From: Xanthomonas indica
Lineage (GTDB): Bacteria; Pseudomonadota; Gammaproteobacteria; Xanthomonadales; Xanthomonadaceae
Length of the DNA stretch: 64,000 nt
Direction: 5' to 3'
Assembly (NCBI RefSeq): GCF_040529045.1
Contig: NZ_CP131914.1
Coordinates: 4,386,501-4,450,500 of the forward strand
Below are positions 17,484-27,713 of this stretch, piece after piece. Position 1 is the first letter of the stretch. Each line of letters starts with the position of its first letter. The position numbers and the translations under genes were made by a program. The notes beneath the pieces are model-generated. The model was not told where the DNA came from. It made no database searches and was given only the letters and a program-made list of their open reading frames with translations.

Positions 17484-18149
17484 TCACACCTTCATCTGAC
17501 GTGTGACGCTGAGCCCAATCAGGCGCGACACCACCAGCGCGATGTACATCACACCGACAAACTGTTCGATCATCACCAGCGCCCGCGCGAACGGCTGCAC
17601 CGGCACCACGTCGCTCAGGCCCACGCCCGACAGCACGCTGAAGCTCAGATACAGCAATTCCATCCAGGTCCGCGGCGAGACTGCGTCCACCGCTGCGGTG
17701 AAGCTGCCCGGCCACCATTGCTGGCACACCGCGAAGACGAACGCGAACGCCCAGGCCAGCAGGGTGAAGGTGGCGCCGGCGGCATAAAGCTCGTCGCGGG
17801 TCACCACGTGGTCCTGCAGCATGTAGGCGATCAGGCTGCCGGCCGTATAGAAGTACAGCAGGCTTTCCAGCAACTGCGCCCAGGCGGTCATCGCCGGGTT
17901 GCCGAGCAAGGCCGCGGCGATCGACAGCGCCACCGACGGCAGCGCCAGGCAGCAGGCGATCCACAGCGCCGACGGCCCCCGGTTGACCACCCATAACGCC
18001 AGCGCCAGCACCACGATGCCGAACGCGCCGAACAGCGCGCGTCCGGCCGCGGTGTCCTCCATCCACGGATACAGCAGCACGCCCAGCAGTTGCACCGCGA
18101 GCAACAGTGCGGACGGATGGCGACGCAGCGCGAACGCATAGCGCAGCAT
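17484..18149 (-). CDS. Small ion-channel family membrane protein
   Basis: A 221-residue membrane protein from ATG at 18149 (AGGGAA upstream). About six to seven hydrophobic helices are seen (LLLAVQLLGVLLY, GAFGIVVLALALWVV, ALWIACCLALPSVALSIAAA, LLYFYTAGSLIAYM, FTLLAWAFAFVFAVC), and the C-terminal part has an ion-channel arrangement: helix, pore loop LYLSFSVLSGVGLSDVVPVQ, helix FVGVMYIALVVSRLIGL. The loop sits where potassium channels have TVGYGD but the filter is not conserved, so ion selectivity is unclear. Similar two-TM pore proteins in this group are annotated ion channel family proteins. No operon partner. Confidence 0.8.
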   Translation of the reverse strand: MLRYAFALRRHPSALLLAVQLLGVLLYPWMEDTAAGRALFGAFGIVVLALALWVVNRGPSALWIACCLALPSVALSIAAALLGNPAMTAWAQLLESLLYFYTAGSLIAYMLQDHVVTRDELYAAGATFTLLAWAFAFVFAVCQQWWPGSFTAAVDAVSPRTWMELLYLSFSVLSGVGLSDVVPVQPFARALVMIEQFVGVMYIALVVSRLIGLSVTRQMKV

Positions 18150-18346
18150 GAGACATTCCCTGTGGCGACCAGCGCGCATCATAAATGCGCGCGCAAGGCG
18201 CCGTGGTCATGACCTTGGACGCACGCCGCACCTGCCGCGCTTGTGCACCCCGGGCGTGGCGGTGCACAAGCGCATGCGGCCACCGCAAGCGCCAAGTCAG
18301 TGGTCAGTGATCAGCGGTCGGCAGACCACACGCAGACCGCTGCACC

Positions 18347-20434
<2,088 letters not shown>

Positions 20435-20601
20435 GGGTATTAGACCCGTTTCCGCCGCTGGCCGCCAACCGGCGCGCCTGAACGCCGGCACAGCCGCCCT
20501 GCGCATGTGTCAGCACCGCCACACTCCACGCCGCCGGCGACAAACCGCGGCCACCTGGCCGGCCTAGCCTGCACGCACAAGAATCAGGGCTCTCTCTCAT
20601 C

Positions 20602-20630
20602 GCCGCCGGCCCTGCCGGCGGCATTTTTTT
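20602..20630 (+). terminator. Intrinsic terminator on the plus strand without an obvious gene
   Basis: GCCGCCGGC (20602-20610), loop CCT, GCCGGCGGC (20614-20622), then A and seven T. The 9-bp stem is perfect. Both neighbouring genes, thiC and the chemoreceptor-like gene, are on the minus strand, so the transcript it would end is unassigned. A tcagggctctctctc motif lies 18 bases upstream, as in the region before the terminator at 17449. Confidence 0.75.
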
Positions 20631-20656
20631 GCCCGCGTGCCGCGTGCCGCGCGGGC

Positions 20657-22513
20657 TCACTCGAGCACGTAGGCCACGCGCAGCCCGCCCCAGTGGCGCC
20701 CGCGCACCTGCACCGGGACCGACAGGTCGAACAGGATCTGCCCGGTGTCGCGCCGATAGACCTGCAGCAGATAGGGTTCGGTGTGGCGGCCGACGTTGCG
20801 GCCGACCCGGTCGCTGAAGATGCGCTTGGTGCGGTTGCCGACCAGATCGCGCGCGCGGTCGCCGCTGAGCGGCTGGCTGAAGCGCAGATTGTGGGTCGGC
20901 ACGTAGCCGTCGACGTTCGCGCAGATCGCGAACACGATCCACGGATGCGCGGCCAGCAACGGCTCCTGCAGCGGCGGCAGCAGTTCGTCGCACAGTGCAT
21001 CGAAGGCGGTGCGGTACTTGGGCGGGTCGATGCCCGGGATCGGGACATAGTCGGTGGCGAACAGCGCATCCTCGGCGATGCGCCCCCGCGCCAACGCGGC
21101 CTCGAATGCCTGGCCGATACCGACGGCGGCAGCCCTGGCCAGATCGCGCACCCGCGCATGCCGAGGCTGCTGCATCGGATCGGCCGGCAAGCGGAACAGG
21201 TTCACGCAGTCGTGCAGGGTCTCGCTGCCGGCCGCCAGGTCGGCGCTGCGCTGCACCACCCGCGCGGCATGCTCCAGGTTGCTGCGGCTGAGTCCGACCA
21301 CGTGTTCGACGGCCCGGTCGATGCCGCCGATCTCCCCGCTCTGGGTGGCGATGCGACCGGCCACCGCGTCCATCGCCGCGCTGGCGCGGCCGAGCAGTTC
21401 GCCGATGCCGCCCAGCACCTGTTCGGTGCGCTGCGCCGAGGCCGCGCTGTCCTGCAGGGCCACACCGGTCTCGCCGATGATGCTGCGCACGTCGCGCGCC
21501 GCGGTGGCGGCGCGTTCGGCCAGTTGCCGGATCTCGGTGGCGACCACCGCGAAGCCGCGCCCGGCCGGGCCGGCGTGCACCGCCTCGATGCTGGCGTTGA
21601 TCGAGAGGATGTTGGTCTGGAACGCGACCGAATCGATCACCTCGATGACCTGGTTGGCGCGCGCCGAACGCCGCGCCACCTCCTGCATCGCCTGGCCCAG
21701 GGTCCGCGCCGCCTCCACGCCCTGGCGTGCGCTGTCGTCGGCGCTGGCCGCCACCGCGATCACCGCGCGCAGGTCGCGATCCATCTCGTGCAACCCCTGC
21801 AGCAGTTGCCGGGTGGTGGCCAGCACCGTCTGCAAGGCATCCAGTTGGGTCTGCGATTGCCGCGCCAGCTCGTCGTTCTCGGCCACCACGTGCGGCACGT
21901 CGGCGGCGATCTGCAGCGACAGCGCCACCGCCTGGCGGATCGCCTCGGCCAGATTGCCGAAGCCGGCCGACAGGCGCCGCCCCGGCATCGCCTCGGTCTC
22001 CTGCGCCGACAGCGGCGTCTGCAGCCCCAGGTCCAGATCGCAGCCGGTCAGCCGCTCGCCGACCCGATCCAGCAGCGCCTGCGCGGCCGCGCCCTCGTGG
22101 ACCCGTTGCGCCAGCGCCTGCAGCGCCGGGCTGATCGCGCCCTGTGCCTGGCCGGCGCCGAGCAGGGCGACATCGCGCAGCAGCGCGGCGGTTTCCGGAT
22201 GCGGCAGCGACAGCAGCCAGCCCTGGCCGCCGCGATCGCGATCGCGCTGGTAACGCACGCGGCGCGTGGGATCGGCCCCCGGCGCCAGCCAGCTGCCTTC
22301 GGCGTCGACCAGGGCGGCCAGCGGCAGGCCCCAGATCGCCTCGCTGGTGGCGCCGAGCAAGGTCTGCGCCGTCACTCCCAGCAGGTCCAGGGCCGCGCGG
22401 TTGGCGGCACTGATGCGGCCGTCCGGTTCCAGCCGCAGCAGGGCGATCGGGGCGTCCGGCAAGCCGGCCGCGGGTGCAGCATCGACTTCCGGGCTGCGTG
22501 AGAACAAGGCCAT
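20657..22513 (-). CDS. Soluble chemoreceptor-like protein with N-terminal PAS and C-terminal sensor
   Basis: A 618-residue protein from ATG at 22513 (GGGAGA upstream). Residues about 20-75 look like a PAS domain (APIALLRLEPDGRISAANRA, ALDLLGV). The centre carries a methyl-accepting signalling domain with the hairpin tip SVAFQTNILSINASIEAVHA and GRGFAVVATEIRQLAERAA. The C-terminal ~150 residues form a cache-like module (FAICANVDGYVPTHNLRFSQ, GNRTKRIFSDRVG, LLQVYRRDTGQILFDLSVPV, GRHWGGLRVAYVLE). No membrane helix is evident, so it is cytoplasmic. No CheW or CheR genes are nearby; it could feed a chemosensory or type IV pilus array. Confidence 0.85.
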   Translation of the reverse strand: MALFSRSPEVDAAPAAGLPDAPIALLRLEPDGRISAANRAALDLLGVTAQTLLGATSEAIWGLPLAALVDAEGSWLAPGADPTRRVRYQRDRDRGGQGWLLSLPHPETAALLRDVALLGAGQAQGAISPALQALAQRVHEGAAAQALLDRVGERLTGCDLDLGLQTPLSAQETEAMPGRRLSAGFGNLAEAIRQAVALSLQIAADVPHVVAENDELARQSQTQLDALQTVLATTRQLLQGLHEMDRDLRAVIAVAASADDSARQGVEAARTLGQAMQEVARRSARANQVIEVIDSVAFQTNILSINASIEAVHAGPAGRGFAVVATEIRQLAERAATAARDVRSIIGETGVALQDSAASAQRTEQVLGGIGELLGRASAAMDAVAGRIATQSGEIGGIDRAVEHVVGLSRSNLEHAARVVQRSADLAAGSETLHDCVNLFRLPADPMQQPRHARVRDLARAAAVGIGQAFEAALARGRIAEDALFATDYVPIPGIDPPKYRTAFDALCDELLPPLQEPLLAAHPWIVFAICANVDGYVPTHNLRFSQPLSGDRARDLVGNRTKRIFSDRVGRNVGRHTEPYLLQVYRRDTGQILFDLSVPVQVRGRHWGGLRVAYVLE

Positions 22514-22846
22514 CGTCGTCTCCCTCGGTGCTGCGCCCATGGTATCGGCTCCCACCCTGCGCTCGCAGTGGCAGCCGTCGCAACCGGAATCCTTATCAAG
22601 CGCTGCGGCGTGGCCGCAGACAGGTTGACGACGCGGCCATGACACCGCCTTCGCGAGGATCGGGCCACGCCCAGCCCGGTGCGATCTCGGAGACCGAGGG
22701 CTGGATTGGTGCGCTGCATCAACGCGCCGGCACCGCGCTTCGCCGCATTGGCCCACACGCGGCTGCGCACCCGCGCCGGCATCCCTGTCCGCGTGCGCGA
22801 ACGCCGGCGCGCGCTTGCACGATCCACGACTGGAGACGCTCCCCCA

Positions 22847-24427
22847 ATGGTGTTCCGCATTTCCATCGCCCTGGTGGCGCTGCTGGTCCTGATCGCCGGC
22901 ATTGCGCCGGGGCCGTTCAATACGCTGGTGCAGGCGGCACTGGTGGAGGTGGTCCGCGGCGCCGGCTGGATGTACCTGCTGATCGTGTTCCTGACCTTGA
23001 GCTTCCTGCTGTACCTGGCCTTCGGCCGCTTCGGCACCCTGCGCATCGGCGGCGAAGACGCCGAACCGGATTTCTCGCGCGGCAGCTGGCTGTCGATGCT
23101 GTTCGCCGCGGGCATGGGCATCGGCCTGGTGTTCTGGGGCGCGGCCGAACCGATCTCGCATTTCCTCGAACCGCCGGAGGGCCTGGCGCCGCAGAGCATG
23201 GAGGCGGCGCGCGCGTCGATGCGCTATGCGTTCTTCCACTGGGGCCTGCATCCCTGGGCGATCTACGGCCTGATCGGCCTGGCGATGGCCTGGTTCCAGT
23301 ACAACCGCAACGGCCGCGGCCTGGTCAGCGACATGCTGCAGCCGGTGATCGGCCGCCACCACCGCGGCTGGATCGGACAGAGCGTGAACATCGCCGCCGT
23401 GGTCGCCACCGCGGTCGGCGTGGCCACCACGCTGGGCTTCGGCACCATCCAGATCGCCGCCGGCCTGCAACGCGTGTTCGGCGTACACGCCGGCATCCCG
23501 GTGCAGATGGCGGTGATCGCGGTGGCCTTCGTGCTGTACATGGCCTCGACCAGCAGCGGCGTGGAGCGCGGCATCAAGTGGCTGTCCAACTTCAATCTGG
23601 CCCTGGCGGCGCTGCTGCTGGCCGCGGTGCTGGTGCTCGGCCCCACCGGCTTCATCTTCGACACCTTCACCACCACGCTGGGCGCCTACCTCAACCAGCT
23701 GGTGACGATGAGCCTGCGCATGTCGCCGTTTTCCGGCAGCCGCTGGGTGGCGGACTGGACCATCTTCTACTGGGCATGGTGGATCGCCTGGGCGCCGTTC
23801 GTCGGCGCCTTCATCGCCCGCGTCTCGCGCGGCCGCAGCGCGCGCGAATTCGTCATCGGCGTGGTGCTGGCACCGACCCTGCTCGGCTTCCTGTGGTTCT
23901 CGGTGTTCGGCGGCACCGCGCTGTGGTCGCAGTTGTTCGGTCACGTCGACATGCTGCAGGCGCTGCACAACGGCTACGAGACGGTGTTGTTCACGCTGTT
24001 CGACAGCCTGCCCGGCTCGCTGCTGCTGTCGAGCGCGGCGCTGTTGCTGCTGATGATCTTCTTCGTCAGCTCCGCCGACTCGGCGGTGCTGGTGCTGGCC
24101 AGCATGTCCACCGACGAAGCCGGCGACCCGCCGCTGGCGCGCAAGCTGGTGTGGGGCGTGGCGGTGGCGCTGATCGCCGCGGTGCTGTTGCTGGCCGGCG
24201 GCCTGGATGCGCTGCAGGGCATGATCACCATCGCGGCATTGCCGTTCGCCCTGCTGATGGTGTTGGTGATCGTGTCGCTGTACCGCGTGCTCGATGCCGA
24301 GTCCAACCGCGAACGCCGCAAGGCGCAGCGCGCGCGGCACATGATCGAGGCATGGATCGCGCGCGAACAGGCCGCGCAGGCGCAGCGCGACGGCACCGAC
24401 CCGGCGCCGCCCCGCGAACAGGCATGA
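22847..24427 (+). CDS. BCCT-family transporter (betaine/carnitine/choline type)
   Basis: A 526-residue secondary transporter from ATG at 22847 (GGAG at 22832). About 12 membrane helices are seen. The family signatures are GMGIGLVFWGAAEPISHF (about residues 87-104), RYAFFHWGLHPWAIYG, ASTSSGVERGIKWLSN, and the central FYWAWWIAWAPFVGAFIARV followed by SRGRSAREF. The GMGIG motif at the glycine-betaine/Na+ site suggests uptake of a quaternary ammonium compound, usually for osmoprotection. The long cytoplasmic C-terminal domain of osmosensing BetP/BetT is absent; the C-terminus has only a short basic tail. Convergent with ggt. Confidence 0.92.
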   Translation: MVFRISIALVALLVLIAGIAPGPFNTLVQAALVEVVRGAGWMYLLIVFLTLSFLLYLAFGRFGTLRIGGEDAEPDFSRGSWLSMLFAAGMGIGLVFWGAAEPISHFLEPPEGLAPQSMEAARASMRYAFFHWGLHPWAIYGLIGLAMAWFQYNRNGRGLVSDMLQPVIGRHHRGWIGQSVNIAAVVATAVGVATTLGFGTIQIAAGLQRVFGVHAGIPVQMAVIAVAFVLYMASTSSGVERGIKWLSNFNLALAALLLAAVLVLGPTGFIFDTFTTTLGAYLNQLVTMSLRMSPFSGSRWVADWTIFYWAWWIAWAPFVGAFIARVSRGRSAREFVIGVVLAPTLLGFLWFSVFGGTALWSQLFGHVDMLQALHNGYETVLFTLFDSLPGSLLLSSAALLLLMIFFVSSADSAVLVLASMSTDEAGDPPLARKLVWGVAVALIAAVLLLAGGLDALQGMITIAALPFALLMVLVIVSLYRVLDAESNRERRKAQRARHMIEAWIAREQAAQAQRDGTDPAPPREQA

Positions 24428-24449
24428 ACCCCGCCGCGCGCGGCCGGCC

Positions 24450-26171
24450 TCAGTAGCCGGCGGCCTGCCCGTCCTTGCGGCTTTCCGAGGCGCCATAGTA
24501 CACGCCGCTGTCCGGGTCGCGCGCGATCGCCTGGTAACCGCCGTACGGGCCGTCGGCGAAGATCACCCGGTGGCCCTTGCGCATCAACTCGCGGATGGTG
24601 TCGTAGGCAAAGCCGGTCTCAAGGTTCAGCTCGCCGCCGTCGCGCATCGCCGTGGCCTGCCCGGTCGGCTCGGTGGAGCCGTCGTGCTGGATCCGCGGCG
24701 CGTCGCCGGCCTCCTGCAGGTTCATGTGGAAATCGATGAGGTTCATCAGGATCTGCACGTGTCCCTGCGGCTGCATCGCCCCGCCCATCACGCCGAAGCT
24801 CAGCCACGGCTTGCCGTCCTTGGTCACGAACGCGGGGATGATGGTCTGGAACGGACGCTTGCCCGGCGCGTAGCCGTTGGGATGGTCCTTCTGCAGCACG
24901 AACATCTCGCCGCGGTCCTGCAGGATGAAGCCCAGCCCCGGCGGCGCCATGCCGCTGCCCATGCCCCGGTAGTTGGACTGGATCAGCGACACCATCATGC
25001 CGTCGGCATCGGCGACGGTCAGGTAGATGGTGTCGCCCTCCTCCAGTTGCTTCGGCGTGCCCGGCTGCACTTCCTTGAGCGCGCGGTCCATCGAGATCAG
25101 CGCACGCCGCTGCGCGGCGTAGTCCTTGGAGATCAGCCGCGCCAACGGCGCCGGCTGGAACGCCGGGTCGGCGTAGAAGCGCGCGCGGTCGGCGAAGGCC
25201 AGCTTCTTCGCCTCGGTGAACAGGTGCACGTGCTCGGCCGAGCCGAACGGGATCTTGGAGAAGTCGTAGCCTTCCAGGATGTTGAGCATCTGCAGCGCGG
25301 CGATGCCCTGGCTGTTGGGAGGCAGTTCCCACACGTCGTAGCCGCGGTAGTTGGTGGACACCGGTTCCACCCATTCGCCGTGGTGGCTGGCCAGGTCCTC
25401 GTAGCGCAGGAAGCCGCCATTGGCCTTGAAGTAGGCATCGATGGTGCGCGCGATCGGTCCCTTGTAGAACGCGTCGCGGCCGCCGTCGGCGATCTGCTGC
25501 AAGGTGTTGGCCAGATTCGGGTTCTTCCACAGCTCGCCCTTGCGCGGGGCGCGGCCGTCGATGGTGAACTGCTCCTTGAAGCCGGGGTACTGCGACAGCC
25601 GCGGCACCGAGCGGTCCCAGTAGTAGGCGATGGTCTCGGCGACGGGATGGCCGTCGCGGGCGTAGCGGATCGCCGGGGCCAGGTCCTGCGCCATCGTCCT
25701 GCGCCCGAAACGCTCGTGCAGCGCGAACCAGCCGTCGACCGCGCCGGGCACCGAGACCGGCAGCGGGCCGGTGGCCGGGATCTCCGTCAGCCCGCGGCGC
25801 TGGAACTCGGCCAGGGTCAGCGCCTTCGGCGAGCGCCCGGAGCCGTTGTAGCCGTACAGCTTCTGCGTCTTCGGATCCCAGACGATGGCGAACAGGTCGC
25901 CGCCGACGCCGTTGCCGGTCGGCTCCATCAGCCCCAGCGCGGCGTTGGAGGCGATCGCCGCATCCACCGCCGAGCCGCCGTCGTGCAGGGTCTGCAGCGC
26001 GATCTGCGTGGCCAGCGGCTGCGAGGTGGCGGCCATGGCGTGCGGGGCGATCACTTCCGAGCGGGTCGCGAACGGCTGGCCGGTGATGCGGTCGGCGGCC
26101 TGCGCCGGCACCGACGTCGCCAGCGCCAGCGCGAGCGCCAGGCGCGCCAGGGAAGGAAGCGAAACGGACAT
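24450..26171 (-). CDS. ggt: Gamma-glutamyltransferase, periplasmic
   Basis: Cleaves glutathione and other gamma-glutamyl compounds. ATG at 26171 (GGAGAG upstream) gives 573 residues with a Sec signal peptide ending near AQAAD. As an Ntn hydrolase it is made as a precursor cleaved before the nucleophilic threonine, seen in EEGDTIYLTVADADGMM. Other motifs: GGSAVDAAIASNAALGLMEP, TGNGVGGDLF, SVPGAVDGWF, YRGYDVWELPPNSQG and SNYRGMGSGMAPPGLGF. The C-terminal YGASESRKDGQAAGY is typical. It belongs to the GGT subfamily with DTIYLTV rather than the E. coli NTTHFSV version. Its promoter shares the 240-bp gap with the ilv leader. Confidence 0.94.
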   Translation of the reverse strand: MSVSLPSLARLALALALATSVPAQAADRITGQPFATRSEVIAPHAMAATSQPLATQIALQTLHDGGSAVDAAIASNAALGLMEPTGNGVGGDLFAIVWDPKTQKLYGYNGSGRSPKALTLAEFQRRGLTEIPATGPLPVSVPGAVDGWFALHERFGRRTMAQDLAPAIRYARDGHPVAETIAYYWDRSVPRLSQYPGFKEQFTIDGRAPRKGELWKNPNLANTLQQIADGGRDAFYKGPIARTIDAYFKANGGFLRYEDLASHHGEWVEPVSTNYRGYDVWELPPNSQGIAALQMLNILEGYDFSKIPFGSAEHVHLFTEAKKLAFADRARFYADPAFQPAPLARLISKDYAAQRRALISMDRALKEVQPGTPKQLEEGDTIYLTVADADGMMVSLIQSNYRGMGSGMAPPGLGFILQDRGEMFVLQKDHPNGYAPGKRPFQTIIPAFVTKDGKPWLSFGVMGGAMQPQGHVQILMNLIDFHMNLQEAGDAPRIQHDGSTEPTGQATAMRDGGELNLETGFAYDTIRELMRKGHRVIFADGPYGGYQAIARDPDSGVYYGASESRKDGQAAGY

Positions 26172-26377
26172 GCGCGGCTCTCCGGAAGAACAGGGAACGC
26201 CCACCGTACCCGAGTGCGGCCGGCGCCGCCGCGCAGGCGGGCACATCGCGCCGTCGCGACGGCCGGATTTCCGCGCAATTGGCGCTGTTCGCCGCCTGCG
26301 CCCCCTCCGTTTCATGCGTAACCAAGCAGCACTGGCGCGGCTTTCGGCACATTCGCCCACGCAGGCCCGCAACACAG

Positions 26378-26407
26378 TTGACAGTCGCGCAAAGCCCATG
26401 GTTATCT
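26378..26407 (+). promoter_or_regulatory. Candidate promoter of the ilv-leu operon
   Basis: A consensus -35 TTGACA (26378-26383) is followed after 18 bases by TTATCT (26402-26407), a weak -10. A start near 26413 would coincide with the leader-peptide ATG at 26414, giving a leaderless or nearly leaderless leader mRNA. The -10 match is poor, so the call is tentative. Confidence 0.4.
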
Positions 26408-26413
26408 CGCTGC

Positions 26414-26542
26414 ATGTTGCAGCGCCACACCCGCCCGAAGTCGACCCTCCAGCCCGCCGCCCTGCGCGCGGACGCTGCGGCGTCGCTCCTCGTACTCGTG
26501 CTTATTACCTCGCCCACAAGTGCGGGACGAACCGGCGTGTAA
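26414..26542 (+). CDS. ilv-leu operon leader peptide
   Basis: A 42-codon frame ending 120 bp before ilvC. The codons ctcctcgtactcgtgcttattacc spell LLVLVLIT, a run of leucine, valine, isoleucine and threonine, the end products and precursor of the pathway encoded downstream. The frame stops at 26540-26542 and a strong intrinsic terminator follows at 26570-26598. Ribosome stalling at these codons when charged tRNAs are scarce would prevent terminator formation, as in the E. coli ilvGMEDA leader. The real start may lie inside this frame; ATG 26414 has no ribosome-binding site and may be used as a leaderless start. Confidence 0.75.
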   Translation: MLQRHTRPKSTLQPAALRADAAASLLVLVLITSPTSAGRTGV

Positions 26543-26569
26543 GCGACAAGCAGCCAGGATTCGATCAGA

Positions 26570-26598
26570 CCCCGCACCGGCAACGGCGCGGGGTTTTT
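26570..26598 (+). terminator. Attenuator terminator before ilvC
   Basis: CCCCGC (26570-26575) pairs with GCGGGG (26588-26593) around accggcaacggc, with inner accgg/ccgg-type pairing possible, followed by five T (26594-26598). It lies 27 bp after the leader-peptide stop and 65 bp before the ilvC start, as expected for a transcription attenuator. Confidence 0.85.
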
Positions 26599-26662
26599 CG
26601 TTTCAGTGACCGCGAATGCAAGACCCCCCTTCACTCCAACACCGTTCAAGGACATCCGCCCC

Positions 26663-27670
26663 ATGACCAGTTCCGCCCAGCCCACCACCAAGATCGCCAT
26701 CGTCGGTTACGGCAGCCAGGGCCGCGCGCACGCGCTGAACCTGCGCGAGTCCGGCTTCGACGTCACCATCGGCCTGCGTGCCGGCGGCCCGACCGAAGCC
26801 AAGGCGCAGGCCGACGGCTTCGTGGTGAAAAGCCCCGCCGAGGCGGTGAAGGACGCCGACCTGGTCGCGGTGCTGACCCCGGACATGGTGCAGAAGAAGC
26901 TGTACGAGGAGGTGCTGGCGCCGAACATGAAGCAGGGCGCCTGCCTGCTGTTCGCGCATGGCCTGAACGTGCACTTCGACATGATCAAGCCGCGCGCCGA
27001 CCTGGACGTGGTGCTGGTCGCGCCGAAGGGTCCGGGCGCGCTGGTGCGCCGCGAGTACGAGATCGGCCGCGGCGTGCCGTGCATCTGGGCGGTGTACCAG
27101 GACAAGAGCGGCAAGGCCGAGCAGTTCGCGCTGGAGTACGCCGCCGGCCTGGGCGGCGCGCGCGCCAACCTGATCAAGACCACCTTCAAGGAAGAGACCG
27201 AGACCGACCTGTTCGGCGAGCAGGCCGTGCTGTGCGGCGGCGCCTCGTCGCTGGTGCAGGCCGGCTTCGAAGTGCTGGTGGAAGCCGGCTACCAGCCGGA
27301 AATCGCCTACTACGAAGTGCTGCACGAACTGAAGCTGATCGTCGACCTGTTCTACGAAGGCGGCATCACCCGCATGCTCGAGTTCGTCTCCGAGACCGCG
27401 CAGTACGGCGACTACGTCAGCGGCCCGCGGGTGATCGACGCGGCGACCAAGGAGCGCATGCGCGACGTGCTGACCGACATCCAGAACGGCACCTTCACCA
27501 AGAACTGGGTGGCCGAGTACGACGCTGGCCTGCCGAACTACACGAAGTTCAAGCAGGCCGACCTGGACCACCCCATCGAAACGGTCGGCAAGCAGCTGCG
27601 CGCCAAGATGGTGTGGCTCAACGGCGACGCCGCTGCCGCCCCGGCCGCCGGCGGCACCAAGGCCGCGTAA
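26663..27670 (+). CDS. ilvC: Ketol-acid reductoisomerase
   Basis: Converts acetolactate and acetohydroxybutyrate to dihydroxy acids in valine and isoleucine synthesis. ATG at 26663 (AAGGA upstream) gives 335 residues, the short class I type. Seen: the Rossmann motif [63 protein letters not shown] (Mg-binding acids) and [17 protein letters not shown]. The cofactor loop reads [13 protein letters not shown], poorer in Ser and Arg than typical NADPH-binding loops. A GGGTKAA-like Ala-rich tail ends the protein. First structural gene of the operon; ilvG follows after 43 bp. Confidence 0.97.
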   Translation: MTSSAQPTTKIAIVGYGSQGRAHALNLRESGFDVTIGLRAGGPTEAKAQADGFVVKSPAEAVKDADLVAVLTPDMVQKKLYEEVLAPNMKQGACLLFAHGLNVHFDMIKPRADLDVVLVAPKGPGALVRREYEIGRGVPCIWAVYQDKSGKAEQFALEYAAGLGGARANLIKTTFKEETETDLFGEQAVLCGGASSLVQAGFEVLVEAGYQPEIAYYEVLHELKLIVDLFYEGGITRMLEFVSETAQYGDYVSGPRVIDAATKERMRDVLTDIQNGTFTKNWVAEYDAGLPNYTKFKQADLDHPIETVGKQLRAKMVWLNGDAAAAPAAGGTKAA

Positions 27671-27713
27671 CCCGCGGCTCCCCCACCCGCTTCCACCGAA
27701 AGGTCGCCACCGT

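Noticed and set aside
20657-24496. A 1279-codon minus-strand open frame spanning the chemoreceptor-like gene and the BCCT gene
   Set aside because: Only the part from 22513 downwards shows protein features; the rest is antisense to the transporter and is His/Gln/Gly/Arg-rich, as expected for shadow frames in GC-rich DNA.
26606-26662. An extended ilvC start at 26606
   Set aside because: It would begin just after the attenuator terminator, has no ribosome-binding site, and adds residues not found in the family; ATG 26663 has AAGGA upstream.
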